This document shows positions 49,089 through 58,252 of a DNA stretch of 64,000 nucleotides, piece by piece. The stretch comes from Allofournierella_A excrementavium. Lineage in GTDB: Bacteria > Bacillota > Clostridia > Oscillospirales > Ruminococcaceae. How positions within the stretch are numbered: the stretch's first letter is position 1; every line of letters starts with the position of its first letter. The DNA lies in assembly GCA_019120375.1 (NCBI GenBank), contig DWVE01000062.1, positions 18,978 to 82,977 on the forward strand, written 5' to 3'. Under the pieces are notes generated by a model. It did not search any database, had not been told where the DNA came from, and was given only the letters and a program-made list of their open reading frames with translations. A program made the translations under genes and the position numbers.

Positions 49089-50257
49089 ACATGCTGGGAA
49101 ACTTCACCTATTGCAACCCCACCCGGCTGCATTTCGGCGAACAGGCGCTGGAACAGCTGGCGGGCGAACTGAAAGAATACGGCGGCCGGGTGCTGCTGGT
49201 CTACGGCGGCGGTTCCATCAAGAAGACCGGCCTTTATGAAAAGGTCACCGCCATCCTGAAAGACTGCGGCAAGGAAGTGTTCGAGGTGCCGGGGGTCATG
49301 CCCAACCCGACGGTGGAAAAGCTCTATGAGGGCTGCCGCGCGGCCAAGGAAAACAACGTGGACCTGATTCTGGCGGTGGGCGGCGGCTCGGTGTGCGACT
49401 ACGCCAAGGCGGTGTCCGTCTCCGCCTGGTGCGAGGAGGACCCCTGGGACAAATACTTCCTGCGCATGGAGGATGTGGCGAACCCCATCATCCCGGTGGG
49501 CTGTGTGCTCACCATGGTGGGCACCGGCTCCGAGATGAACGGCGGCGCGGTCATCACCCACCCCGGCCAGAAGCGCAAGATCGGCCATGTGTTCGGCAGC
49601 AATGTGATGCCCCGCTTCTCCATCCTGGACCCCACCCTCACCTACACCGTGCCCATGAACCAGATGGTGGCCGGCATCTACGATGCCTTCAACCACATCT
49701 GCGAGCAGTACTTCTCCGGCACGGACGACAACACCACCGACTACATCGCCGAAGGGCTGATGCGCTCGCTGGTCGCCAGCTCCCGCGTCGCACTGCGTCA
49801 GCCGGAAAACTACGAGGCCCGCAGCAACATCATGTGGGCCGCCACCTGGGCGCTGAACACCCTGCTGGCCATGGGCAAATCCACCGACTGGGAGGTGCAC
49901 ATGATCGGCCAGTCCATCGGGGCCTACACCAACGCCACCCACGGCATGACCCTCTCCGCCGTGTCCCTGGCCTACTACCGCTATATCATGGAGGACGGCC
50001 TTGCCAAATTCGGGCGCTTCGCCGTGAACGTCTGGGGCGTGGACCCGGCGGGCAAGAGCGCCAAAGAACTGGCAGAAGCGGGCCTTGCGGCGATGGAGCG
50101 CTGGATGGAGGAACTGGGCGTGGCCCTGAACATCCGTCAGCTGGGCGTCACCGAGGATATGCTGGAGGGCATCGCCGACGGCACCTTCCTGATGACCGGC
50201 GGCTACCGCGTTCTTACCAGGAACGATGTGCTGAACATCCTGAAAGCGAGCATGTGA
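49085..50257 (+). CDS. Iron-containing alcohol dehydrogenase (YqhD/BdhA-like)
   Basis: 390 residues, group III alcohol dehydrogenase. Seen: GGGSVCDYAK near residue 100 (NAD(P) and metal Asp), DAFNHICEQYF near 200 and NATHGMTLSAV near 282 (metal His residues). YqhD relatives reduce reactive aldehydes such as glyoxal with NADPH; others make butanol. A second in-frame ATG lies at 49091. Confidence 0.93.
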   Translation: MNMLGNFTYCNPTRLHFGEQALEQLAGELKEYGGRVLLVYGGGSIKKTGLYEKVTAILKDCGKEVFEVPGVMPNPTVEKLYEGCRAAKENNVDLILAVGGGSVCDYAKAVSVSAWCEEDPWDKYFLRMEDVANPIIPVGCVLTMVGTGSEMNGGAVITHPGQKRKIGHVFGSNVMPRFSILDPTLTYTVPMNQMVAGIYDAFNHICEQYFSGTDDNTTDYIAEGLMRSLVASSRVALRQPENYEARSNIMWAATWALNTLLAMGKSTDWEVHMIGQSIGAYTNATHGMTLSAVSLAYYRYIMEDGLAKFGRFAVNVWGVDPAGKSAKELAEAGLAAMERWMEELGVALNIRQLGVTEDMLEGIADGTFLMTGGYRVLTRNDVLNILKASM

Positions 50258-50273
50258 AAGGGAGGAACGGAAA

Positions 50274-51023
50274 ATGGCAGTGAAACAGACGGCAGGGCGG
50301 GACTCTCTGGGCCGGTTTGCCCCGGAGTTCGCCCATCTGAACGACGATGTGCTGTTCGGCGAGGTGTGGAGCAGGGAGGACGCCCTCAGTCTGCGGGACC
50401 GCTCCCTCGTCACGGTGGTGTCGCTGATGGCCCAGGGGCTGGTGGATGAGTCCTTCCGCTATCACCTGACCACGGCGAAGCAGAACGGCATCACCCGCAC
50501 CGAGATCGCCGAAATTCTCACCCACGCGGCCTTCTACGCCGGCTGGCCCAAGGCGTGGGCGGCCTTCCGCATGGCGAAGGACGTGTGGGCCGAAGAGGAG
50601 AGCGGCGACGAAAAGGCCCGCCATCAGAGCGAGATGGTGTTCCCCATCGGCGCGCCCAACGACGCCTACGCCCGGTACTTTGTGGGCCAGAGCTACCTTG
50701 CGCCCCTCTCCTCCAGCCAGGTGGGGGTGTGCAACGTCACCTTCGAGCCGGGCTGCCGCAACAACTGGCACATCCATCACGCAAAGAGCGGCGGCGGCCA
50801 GATTTTGGTCTGCGTGGCCGGCCGCGGCTGGTACCAGGAGGAGGGCAAGCCCGCCCGGGCGCTGTACCCCGGCGACGTGGTGAACATCCCCGCTGAGGTG
50901 AAGCACTGGCACGGCGCCGCGACGGACAGTTGGTTCTCCCATCTGGCGCTGGAGGTGCCCGGCGAGGAGACGAACAACGAGTGGTGCGAGCCGGTGAGCG
51001 ACGCCGAGTATGCCGCACTTTGA
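50274..51023 (+). CDS. Carboxymuconolactone decarboxylase-like/cupin fusion
   Basis: 249 residues. N-terminal CMD/AhpD-like domain (about 1-105; LRDRSLVTVVSLMAQG, EIAEILTHAAFYAGWPKAWAA) and C-terminal cupin (about 140-240; NNWHIHHAKSGGGQILVCVAGRGW and PAEVKHWHGA, two metal-binding His sets). The CMD half lacks the AhpD CxxC pair, so it is not an obvious peroxidase. A common fusion next to flavodoxin-like reductases. RBS GGGAGGAACGGAA. Confidence 0.88.
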   Translation: MAVKQTAGRDSLGRFAPEFAHLNDDVLFGEVWSREDALSLRDRSLVTVVSLMAQGLVDESFRYHLTTAKQNGITRTEIAEILTHAAFYAGWPKAWAAFRMAKDVWAEEESGDEKARHQSEMVFPIGAPNDAYARYFVGQSYLAPLSSSQVGVCNVTFEPGCRNNWHIHHAKSGGGQILVCVAGRGWYQEEGKPARALYPGDVVNIPAEVKHWHGAATDSWFSHLALEVPGEETNNEWCEPVSDAEYAAL

Positions 51024-51041
51024 CAAAAGGAGGAAACATCA

Positions 51042-51583
51042 TGAGCAAACGGGTGCTTGTCATCTCCACCAGCCTGCGCGGGGATTCCAACTCCGACCTG
51101 CTGGCGCAGCAGGTCGCCCAGGGCGCGCGTCAGGCGGGCCACGAGGTGGAGGTCATTTCGCTGGCGGGCAAAGACATTCGCTTTTGCAAGGGCTGCCTTG
51201 CCTGCCAGACCACCGGCCGGTGCGTCATCCGTGACGACGCGGATGTCATCGTGCAGGAGAAGATGCTCCATGCCGACGTGCTGGTGTTCGCCACCCCCAT
51301 CTACTACTACGAGATGAGCGGCCAGATGAAGACCCTGCTGGACCGGGCCAACCCCCTCTATTCCGCCGACTACGCCTTCCGGGAGGTGTGGCTGCTGGCC
51401 TGCGCCGCCGAGGAGGGCGACGAGGTGTGGAAGCGGGCCGCCGAAGGGCTTGGCGGCTGGGTGGAGTGCTTCCCCAAGGCGAAGCTGGCGGGCGTTGTGT
51501 TCGGCGGCGGCGTCACCGCGCCGGGCGAGGTGCGCGGCAGCGAAGCGATGCAGCGCGCGCTGGACGCGGGCCGGGCGCTGTGA
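51042..51583 (+). CDS. Flavodoxin-family NAD(P)H-dependent FMN reductase
   Basis: 180 residues. STSLRGDSNSDLLA near residue 9 binds FMN phosphate. KGCLACQTTGRCVIRDD near 50 gives the CxxCxxxxxxC segment of Fe-S-free iron-sulfur-flavoprotein relatives, and ATPIYYYEMSGQMKTLLDR near 85 is the second flavin loop. Reduces quinones, nitro compounds or similar. RBS AAAGGAGG. The stop overlaps the next start (GTGA). Confidence 0.9.
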
Positions 51584-52125
51584 GCAGGGAGGTGCGTCCG
51601 GGCCGGGCGCTGGCCCTGCTGCTGGCGCTGGCGCTGACCGACTGCGGAGCGGTGCCATCGGCGCCGCAGAGGGCGGAGACCGCGCCGACGGCCGAGCCCT
51701 TTGTGTCGGGCACGCCCGAAACGAGCGCCCCGCAGGAGACCGGCGGCCCCTCTGCCGCCCCACAGGAGGAAGAAACGATGTTGTACATTCAAATCGGAGA
51801 TGCCACCCTCACCGCCGTGCTGGAGGATAACCCCTCCGCCCAGGCGCTGGCGGAGCTGCTGGAGGATGGCCCCGTCACCCTGGAGGCGGAAAACTACGGC
51901 GGCTTTGAAAAGACGGCCCGGCTGCCCGAGGCTCTGCCCCAAAACGACGCCCGCATCACGGCAGGGCCGGGGGACGTGATGCTGTATCAAGGGGATACGG
52001 TGGTGCTGTTCTACGGCAGCAACACCTGGTCCTACACAAAGCTGGCCCGCATCACCGAGACCGAAGGCCTTGAAACGGCCTTGTCCGGCGGCGAGACCGC
52101 TTTCACCCTCTCGCTGCAGCCGTGA
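51580..52125 (+). CDS. Putative lipoprotein with cyclophilin-like fold domain
   Basis: 181 residues from the GTG at 51580. A hydrophobic start (GRALALLLALALTDCGAV) looks like a lipoprotein signal, but Asp precedes the Cys where Gly/Ala/Ser is normal. After a Pro/Thr-rich linker comes a cyclophilin-like domain (about 65-180; MLYIQIGDATLTAVLEDN, ARLPEALPQNDARI, YQGDTVVLFYGSNTWSYTKLARI). This domain often stands next to flavodoxin/CMD genes. A shorter cytoplasmic product from the ATG at 51778 is possible. Confidence 0.7.
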   Translation: MSREVRPGRALALLLALALTDCGAVPSAPQRAETAPTAEPFVSGTPETSAPQETGGPSAAPQEEETMLYIQIGDATLTAVLEDNPSAQALAELLEDGPVTLEAENYGGFEKTARLPEALPQNDARITAGPGDVMLYQGDTVVLFYGSNTWSYTKLARITETEGLETALSGGETAFTLSLQP

Positions 52126-52181
52126 GGGGACGCGGCGCATAGCCGCGCCCTTCGCTGCATACCCTACCAGAGGGTGATACA

Positions 52182-52655
52182 ATGAAAAAATTTCCCTGGA
52201 AGACCTATGCGGCATGGATACTGTTGGCCGAGGCGGTGGGCGGCCTGGCGGGCTGGCTCACCCGGGAGGGCACGAAGCTCTACACCGAGAGCATCGTCCA
52301 GCCGCCGCTCTCGCCGCCGGCCATCGTCTTTCCCATCGTCTGGGCTGTGCTCTACGCCCTGATGGGCGTCAGCGCCGCCCGCATCTGGATGGCTCCGCCT
52401 TCCGGCGACCGGCGGCTGGGTCTGCGGCTTTTCGCCGGGCAGCTGGCCTTCAACTTCTTTTGGAGCATCATCTTTTTTGACCTCCAGTGGTTCGGCTTCG
52501 CGCTGGTGTGGCTGGTGGCGCTGTGGGCGCTCATCGCGGCCATGGTGCTGGTCTTTTACCGCGTGGAACTGCTGGCGGCGCGGCTGCAGCTGCCCTATCT
52601 TGTGTGGGTGGCCTTTGCGGTCTACCTCAATGCTGGGGTGTGGCTGCTGAACTGA
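52182..52655 (+). CDS. TspO/MBR family protein
   Basis: 157 residues, five helices. PPLSPPAIVFPIVWAVLYALMG near residue 45 and FNFFWSIIFF near 91 are the family marks. TspO binds and degrades porphyrins and takes part in stress signalling. RBS AGAGGGTG, a little weak. No obvious partner genes. Confidence 0.92.
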   Translation: MKKFPWKTYAAWILLAEAVGGLAGWLTREGTKLYTESIVQPPLSPPAIVFPIVWAVLYALMGVSAARIWMAPPSGDRRLGLRLFAGQLAFNFFWSIIFFDLQWFGFALVWLVALWALIAAMVLVFYRVELLAARLQLPYLVWVAFAVYLNAGVWLLN

Positions 52656-52658
52656 AAC

Positions 52659-52696
52659 AAAAAAGGATGGACCCCCGCGGGGCCCATCCTTTTGTT
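52659..52696. terminator. Bidirectional terminator
   Basis: AAAAGGATGG...CCATCCTTTTG stem with CCCGCGGGG core, between the convergent tspO and cobA-like genes. Confidence 0.85.
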
Positions 52697-52699
52697 TTG

Positions 52700-53230
52700 T
52701 CACATCTCGATGCCGGTGCGGGCGGGCACCCCGGCGTGGAAATAGTGCTTTACTTCGCCCATCTCGGTGACCAGGTCCGCCCGCTGCATCACCTGCTCGG
52801 CGGCCCAGCGCCCGGTGAGCACAAGCTCGGTGTGCTCCGGGCGCTCGTCCATCAGCCGCAGCAGGTCCTCCACGGCCAGCAGGCCCAGATGCTCTGCCAC
52901 AAGAATTTCGTCCAGCACCACCAGATCGTACCGCCCGCTCACGAGGGCAGCCCGGGCCTTTTCATAGCCCGCCCGGGCGCAGGCGGTGTCCCGTTCCCGG
53001 TCCGGGCCGAAGAGCTCCCCGCCGCTGCCGTACTGCTCCATCGTCACGGCGTGGCCCAAAAATCGGCGCAGGGCTTCGGCCTCGCTGGTGTCGCCGGTCT
53101 TCATGAACTGGCCGAAGTAAATATCCATTCCCGCGCCGGCGGCCCGCAGCATCAGGCCCAGGGCGGCGGTGGTCTTGCCTTTGCCGTTGCCGGTGTACAC
53201 CTGCACCTTGCCCACAGAAAGTTTGTCCAT
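52700..53230 (-). CDS. Cob(I)yrinic acid a,c-diamide adenosyltransferase (CobA/BtuR type)
   Basis: 176 residues. P-loop TGNGKGKTTAALG near residue 13, GQFMKTGDTSEAEAL, LVVLDEI Walker-B-like segment and VLTGRWAAEQ, all of the BtuR family. Adds the upper adenosyl ligand to corrinoids. Start at 53230 after AAAAGGAG. It is a single gene; no other cobalamin genes are in the window. Confidence 0.93.
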   Translation of the reverse strand: MDKLSVGKVQVYTGNGKGKTTAALGLMLRAAGAGMDIYFGQFMKTGDTSEAEALRRFLGHAVTMEQYGSGGELFGPDRERDTACARAGYEKARAALVSGRYDLVVLDEILVAEHLGLLAVEDLLRLMDERPEHTELVLTGRWAAEQVMQRADLVTEMGEVKHYFHAGVPARTGIEM

Positions 53231-53375
53231 TCGTTTCTCCTTTTCAGCGCCGCAGCGCCGTTTTTTCTCTATTATACCCGGAACCGCCCGCCCCGCCAAG
53301 CCCGCCGCCGGTGATGTTATCACGGTGGGCGGCCGGTTTTGTGATATAATAAAAATAAAAAAGGGGATGGGCATT

Positions 53376-53840
53376 ATGTTGGAAGTTGGCATGAAAGCGC
53401 CGGAATTCACGCTGCAGGACCAGGACGGACGCGAGGTGAGCCTTGCGGACTATCGGGGCAAAAAGGTGGTGCTCTATTTTTACCCGAAGGACAGCACCCC
53501 CGGCTGCACCCGGCAGGCCTGCGCCTTTGCGGGCTCGGTGCGCGAAATCGAAGCCGAGGGCGCGGTGGTCATCGGCGTCAGCAAGGATTCCGTTGCCTCC
53601 CACCGCAAGTTTGCCGATAAAAACGGGCTGCCTTTCACGCTGCTCAGCGACCCGCAGCTGGAGGCCATCCAGGCCTACGGCGTCTGGCAGGAAAAGAAGC
53701 TCTACGGCAAGGTGAGCATGGGCGTTGTGCGCACCACCTTCCTCATCGACGAGGAAGGCGTTGTGGCGGCGGTGATGCCCAAAGTCAAGCCGGACACCAA
53801 CGCCGCCGACGTGCTTCGGCTGCTGAAAGGGGGGGAGTGA
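53376..53840 (+). CDS. bcp: Thiol peroxidase, Bcp-type peroxiredoxin
   Basis: 154 residues. KAPEFTLQDQDG at the N-terminus and DSTPGCTRQACAF, giving peroxidatic Cys44 and resolving Cys49 (CxxxxC). Reduces hydroperoxides. ATG at 53376 has AAGGGG at proper distance; an ATG at 53367 is too close to it. First of three stress genes (bcp, rhodanese, yaaA) with spacings of 4 nt and an ATGA overlap. Confidence 0.95.
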   Translation: MLEVGMKAPEFTLQDQDGREVSLADYRGKKVVLYFYPKDSTPGCTRQACAFAGSVREIEAEGAVVIGVSKDSVASHRKFADKNGLPFTLLSDPQLEAIQAYGVWQEKKLYGKVSMGVVRTTFLIDEEGVVAAVMPKVKPDTNAADVLRLLKGGE

Positions 53841-53844
53841 AACG

Positions 53845-54198
53845 ATGAACGGACTGTTTTCCACTCTGTTCGGGGCCGGGCCCAAGGGATACCAGCAGAT
53901 CAGCCAGCAGGAAGCCAAAAAGCGGATGGACGCCGGCGGGGTGCTGGTGCTGGATGTGCGCGAACCGGATGAATACAACAGCGGGCACATCCCCGGCGCG
54001 GCGCTGCTGCCCCTGAGCACCATCAGCGAGGCCAGCGCCGCCTCGGTCATCGGCGGCAAGGACGCCGAGGTGCTGGTCTACTGCCGCAGCGGCAGCCGCA
54101 GCAAACAGGCGGCGGCCATGCTGGCCCGGCTGGGCTATACCAACATCTTTGAGTTTGGCGGCATCATGACCTGGCCCTATGAGGTGACGGCGGAATGA
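53845..54198 (+). CDS. Rhodanese-like sulfurtransferase
   Basis: 117 residues, single rhodanese domain. LVLDVREPDEYNSGHIPGA near residue 35 and active-site Cys80 in VYCRSGSRS. Moves sulfane sulfur in the cytoplasm. Overlaps yaaA by 4 nt. Confidence 0.94.
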   Translation: MNGLFSTLFGAGPKGYQQISQQEAKKRMDAGGVLVLDVREPDEYNSGHIPGAALLPLSTISEASAASVIGGKDAEVLVYCRSGSRSKQAAAMLARLGYTNIFEFGGIMTWPYEVTAE

Positions 54199-54938
54199 AG
54201 ATCATCATTTCCCCGGCCAAGAAGATGAAGACGGACGACGTTCTGCCCTGGCGGGACCTGCCGGCCTTTCTGGAAAAGACCAACCGGCTGCTGGCGGCGC
54301 TGCGGGCGATGCCCGCCGCCCGGCTGAAAAGCCTGTGGAAATGCAGCGACGCCATCGCCGGGGAAAACCTGCGCCGGCTGGAAAGGATGGACCTGCGCCG
54401 CGGTCTCACGCCGGCCATTCTGAGCTATGAGGGCATCCAGTACCGCTACATGGCGCCGGATGTGTTCACCGACGCGCAGTTTGGTTATCTGCAGGAGCAT
54501 CTGCGCATCCTCTCCGGCTTTTACGGTCTGCTGCGCCCCTTCGATGGGGTGACGCCCTACCGGCTGGAGATGCAGGCGAAGCTGTCGGTGGACGGCGCGA
54601 AGGACCTCTACGCCTTCTGGGGCGCGGATTTGGCATCGGCGCTGGCGCAGGATGCCGGCTGGGTGCTGGACCTGGCCTCGAAAGAATACAGCGACGCGGT
54701 GGCAAAGCACCTGCCGCCTTCGGTGCGGCTGGTGCGGTGCGTCTTCGGCGAGGAGCAGGAGGGCCGTGTGGTGGAAAAGGGCACCCTGTGCAAGATGGCC
54801 CGGGGCGAGATGGTGCGCTATATGGCCGAGATTGGCGCCGAATGCCCGGAGGACCTTCTTGCCTTCGACCGGCTGGGCCACTGCTTCTCGCCTGAGCACT
54901 CGTCGGAAAATGCTCTCGTGTTCCTGCGAAATGGATGA
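54195..54938 (+). CDS. yaaA: YaaA family peroxide-stress protein
   Basis: 247 residues, family length. Seen: MKIIISPAKKM at the N-terminus, GIQYRYMAPDVF, LRILSGFYGLLRPFDGV and YRLEMQAKL, all diagnostic. YaaA lowers intracellular iron under peroxide stress. It fits with the peroxiredoxin upstream. Confidence 0.96.
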   Translation: MKIIISPAKKMKTDDVLPWRDLPAFLEKTNRLLAALRAMPAARLKSLWKCSDAIAGENLRRLERMDLRRGLTPAILSYEGIQYRYMAPDVFTDAQFGYLQEHLRILSGFYGLLRPFDGVTPYRLEMQAKLSVDGAKDLYAFWGADLASALAQDAGWVLDLASKEYSDAVAKHLPPSVRLVRCVFGEEQEGRVVEKGTLCKMARGEMVRYMAEIGAECPEDLLAFDRLGHCFSPEHSSENALVFLRNG

Positions 54939-54948
54939 AGCGGCCTCC

Positions 54949-54982
54949 AAAGCGCTCCCGGGCAGCCGGGAGCGCTTTCTTC
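54949..54982 (+). terminator. Terminator of bcp-rhodanese-yaaA
   Basis: 13-bp perfect stem AAAGCGCTCCCGG/CCGGGAGCGCTTT with a 4-nt loop, then CTTCC. Confidence 0.75.
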
Positions 54983-55085
54983 CGTTTGGAACAAGGCGGA
55001 AAAAACTTGCGTTTTTCGGCCCTTTCCCGTACAATAAACTGCGGCCGGCCATCCGCCGGCATCACGCAAAACCAAGGAGAACACA

Positions 55086-56351
55086 ATGGAACGAACCTTT
55101 GCCCTGAAGGGCAATATTATTTTCACGCCCGCCTGCGGCCGCCTGGAAGTGCGGCCGGGGCAGTATCTCGTCTGCGAGGACGGGCTGGTGGCAGGGATTT
55201 TTGAGACCCTGCCGGAGCGGTTCGGGGGCATCCCTGTCCATGACCACGGCGACCGGCTCATCCTGCCCGGACTGGTGGACCTGCACGTCCACGCCAGCCA
55301 GTACGCCTACCGGGGCCTGGGCATGGACATGGAGCTGCTGGACTGGCTGGAAGAAAACGCCTTCCCGGAGGAGGCCCGCTTTGCCGAACAGGAGTACGCC
55401 GCGGCGGCCTACCGGGTGTTCACCGATGAACTGACCCGCAGCGCCACCACCCGGGCCTGTGTCTTTGCCACGGTGCACCGGCCCGCCACCCTGCTGCTGA
55501 TGGAACTGATGGAAAAGGCGGGCCTGCGGGGCTTTGTGGGCAAGCTGAACATGGATTCCAACTGCCCGGACTATCTGCGGGAGACCACCGACGGCTCCCT
55601 GGCCGAGACCCGCCGCTGGCTGGAGGAGAGCGCCGGCTTTTCCGCTGTGCGCCCGGTCATCACGCCCCGCTTCATCCCCAGTTGCTCGGAGGAGCTGATG
55701 AACGGCCTGGGCGAACTGCAGCGGGAGTTTGGCGCGGCGATGCAGTCCCACCTGTCGGAGAATCTCTCCGAGATCGAGTGGGTCAAACAGCTGCGCCCCT
55801 GGGCCCGGTTCTACGGCGAGGCCTACAGCCGGCCGGGCCTCTTCGGCGGCGAGTGCCCCACCGTGATGGCCCACTGCATCTGGAGCGGCGAGGAGGAGCG
55901 GGCCCTGATGAAGGAACAGGGCGTGTTCCTGGCGCACTGCCCCCAGTCCAACATGAACGTGTCCTCCGGCATCGCCCCGGTGCGCACCTGGCTGAACGAG
56001 GGCCAGAAGGCGGGCCTGGGCAGCGACGTGGCCGGCGGCGCGCATCTTTCCATCTTCCGCGCCATGACCGACGCCATCCAGTGCTCCAAGCTGCGCTGGC
56101 GCCTGGTGGACGACAGCCTTGCAGCCCTCACCCTGCCCGAGGCGCTCTATCTTGCCACCAAGGGCGGCGGCGAGTTCTTCGGCAAGGTGGGCAGTTTCGA
56201 GCCGGGCTATGAGTTCGACGCCATCGTCATGGACGACAGCACCCTGCCCACCACCCGCAGGTGCACTCTCACCGAGCGGCTGGAACGGGTGGTCTGGCTC
56301 TCCGACGGGCTGCCCCTCGCCAAGTATGTGGCCGGGCGGCGGCTGTTCTGA
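55086..56351 (+). CDS. guaD: Guanine deaminase (amidohydrolase superfamily)
   Basis: 421 residues. PGLVDLHVHASQY near residue 62 (HxH zinc site), MQSHLSEN near 220 (His and Glu), AHCIW near 262 and GSDVAGG near 317 (zinc Asp), the guanine-deaminase pattern. Converts guanine to xanthine and ammonia. Between two terminators, so monocistronic. RBS AAGGAGAA. Confidence 0.9.
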   Translation: MERTFALKGNIIFTPACGRLEVRPGQYLVCEDGLVAGIFETLPERFGGIPVHDHGDRLILPGLVDLHVHASQYAYRGLGMDMELLDWLEENAFPEEARFAEQEYAAAAYRVFTDELTRSATTRACVFATVHRPATLLLMELMEKAGLRGFVGKLNMDSNCPDYLRETTDGSLAETRRWLEESAGFSAVRPVITPRFIPSCSEELMNGLGELQREFGAAMQSHLSENLSEIEWVKQLRPWARFYGEAYSRPGLFGGECPTVMAHCIWSGEEERALMKEQGVFLAHCPQSNMNVSSGIAPVRTWLNEGQKAGLGSDVAGGAHLSIFRAMTDAIQCSKLRWRLVDDSLAALTLPEALYLATKGGGEFFGKVGSFEPGYEFDAIVMDDSTLPTTRRCTLTERLERVVWLSDGLPLAKYVAGRRLF

Positions 56352-56365
56352 AACGCAAAAACAAT

Positions 56366-56402
56366 AAAAGAGCGGCATCCACGGGGATGCCGCTCTTTTT
56401 TG
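56366..56402. terminator. Bidirectional terminator
   Basis: 15-bp stem AAAAGAGCGGCATCC/GGATGCCGCTCTTTT, loop ACGG, T-run. It ends guaD and the convergent ABC operon. Confidence 0.92.
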
Positions 56403-56414
56403 CTTCTGGAAAAT

Positions 56415-57251
56415 TTATCCCTTCACCGCGCCGGAGGTGAGGCCCTGGATGAAGTAGCGCTGCAAAAAGACGAAGATGATGGTCACCGGCACGGCGGACA
56501 CCAGCGAATCGGCCATCATGGCGCTCCAGTTGGTGGACGCCTCGCCCAGGAAGGTCATCACCAGACCGGGCACCAGGGTGCGGCGGGCGGTGTCGGTGAC
56601 GAGGGTCATGGAGTAGAGCAGGTCGTTCCGGCTCCAGACGAAGCCGTAGATGGCGATGGAGATCATGCCGGGCACCGCCATGGGGAAAATGATCTGGAAC
56701 ATGATGCGGGCGTGGCCCGCGCCGTCGATCTTGGCGCTCTCGATCAGCGTGTCGGGCAGCTGGTCGAAGTAGCTTTTCAGCGTCCAGGTGCCCACCGGCA
56801 GGGTGAACACCACATAGCTGATGAGCAGCGCCCAGTAGCTGCCCAGAAGGCCGGTGCGCTGCATCAGCACATAGATGGACAGCAGCAGGATGGCCTGGGG
56901 GAAGGCCTGGCTCATCATGAACAGGCCCATGATGAACTTGCGTCCCCGGTAGCGGAACTTGGAAAAGCTGTAGCCCGCGAAGGCGCACACGACGATGGCC
57001 ATGAAGCTGCTGGCGAAGGACACCAGCAGGCTGTTGCGCAGATAGCCCATGATGGTGGGATCCCTGATGATGTTCAGGATGTTCTCCAGCGTTTTGGGCC
57101 CGGTGAAGAAGGTGAGGGTGAAGGTGTCGGAACTGGGCTTCAGCGCCGTGTTGATCATCCACAGAAGGGGCAGGAACACGAACGCGCCGATGAGCACCAG
57201 GAACACCCAGAAGAAGATGCGGAACCCGATGGCCTTTTGAAACATTTTCAT
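56415..57251 (-). CDS. ABC sugar transporter permease (MalG/CUT1 type)
   Basis: 278 residues, six helices. The EAA loop reads LIESAKIDGAGHARIMFQIIFPMAVPG near residue 190. N-terminal FWVFLVLIGAFVFLPLLWMI helix and C-terminal RYFIQGLTSGAVKG typical of CUT1 permeases. Pairs with the adjoining MalF-type permease 12 bp away. No ATPase gene in the operon, so a shared MsmX-like ATPase is expected. Confidence 0.95.
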   Translation of the reverse strand: MKMFQKAIGFRIFFWVFLVLIGAFVFLPLLWMINTALKPSSDTFTLTFFTGPKTLENILNIIRDPTIMGYLRNSLLVSFASSFMAIVVCAFAGYSFSKFRYRGRKFIMGLFMMSQAFPQAILLLSIYVLMQRTGLLGSYWALLISYVVFTLPVGTWTLKSYFDQLPDTLIESAKIDGAGHARIMFQIIFPMAVPGMISIAIYGFVWSRNDLLYSMTLVTDTARRTLVPGLVMTFLGEASTNWSAMMADSLVSAVPVTIIFVFLQRYFIQGLTSGAVKG

Positions 57252-57263
57252 CCCGTCACCCCC

Positions 57264-58154
57264 TTAGTCGGATTCATTGACCTGCCGCAGATACACGAAG
57301 CTGAAGCAGGCCAGCAGCAGTGCCCAGATGGTGCCCACGGTGGCCGCCTTGCCCATGTCCAAGTTCTTGAAGGCGGTGGTGTACACCTCGATGGACAGGG
57401 TGGTGGTGGCCCGGGCGGGGCCGCCCTCGGTCATGGTCCAGGGCAGGTCGAAGTGCTGCAGGTTGCCGCTGGTGCCCAAAGCCAGCACCAGCGTCACGAT
57501 GGAGCGCATCTGGGGCAGCACCACGTGTAGGAAGGTCTGCCAGTTGCCGGCGCCGTCGATGCGGGAGGCCTCGATCTGGTCCGTGGAGACGCCCTGCAGC
57601 CCGCCCAGCAGAAAGACCATGTACCAGGGCAGCATCTGCCAGGAGCGGGCGATGACCACGCACAGCAGCGCCGTCTGGGTCTGGCCCATCCAGGAAACGC
57701 CCTTGTCCAGAATGCCCAGGTTCGTGAGCAGGCCGTTGAGCACGCCGTACTGGCCGTTGAAGATCCAGCTCCACAAAAAGCCGATGGCGATGCCGGGAAT
57801 GATCCAGTTCACCAGCGTCAGGCCCCGCAGCAGCTCGCTGCCCTTGAAGCCCTGGTTGAGCAGGGTGGCCCAGATGAAGCCCAGCACGAAGGGGATGAGG
57901 ATGGCCAGCACCACGAAGAGGGCGGTGGTGCCGAGGGTGGGCAGGAAGTAGGGGTCCTTGAACACCTTGACGTAATTCTCCAGCCAGACCCAGTCGTAGT
58001 CCGGGTAGAGCAGCGACCGGTCGGTGAAGGACATGAGCACCGCGTCCACAAAGGGATACAGGATGATGGCGGCGAACACCGCCAGACCGGGCACCACCAG
58101 CAAGAAGCCCACCTGACGGTCAGTGAGCCGGCCGCCGTTTTTGATACCTTTCAC
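57264..58154 (-). CDS. ABC sugar transporter permease (MalF/CUT1 type)
   Basis: 296 residues, six helices. EAA loop IEASRIDGAGNWQTFLHVVLPQM near residue 210 and the preceding DWIIPGIAIGFLW-like stretch are CUT1 marks. With the MalG-type protein it forms the membrane channel for an oligosaccharide or glycoside importer. Start at 58154 after TAAGGAGG. Confidence 0.95.
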   Translation of the reverse strand: MKGIKNGGRLTDRQVGFLLVVPGLAVFAAIILYPFVDAVLMSFTDRSLLYPDYDWVWLENYVKVFKDPYFLPTLGTTALFVVLAILIPFVLGFIWATLLNQGFKGSELLRGLTLVNWIIPGIAIGFLWSWIFNGQYGVLNGLLTNLGILDKGVSWMGQTQTALLCVVIARSWQMLPWYMVFLLGGLQGVSTDQIEASRIDGAGNWQTFLHVVLPQMRSIVTLVLALGTSGNLQHFDLPWTMTEGGPARATTTLSIEVYTTAFKNLDMGKAATVGTIWALLLACFSFVYLRQVNESD

Positions 58155-58252
58155 GGAAAAGCCTCCTTAGAAGCCGGGGCCGTCCCGCGTTTTGGGGCGG
58201 CCCCGGTCAGGTCAGTTGTGCCCGGCAAGGGATTTGCGAAGGCGCAGGGGGG

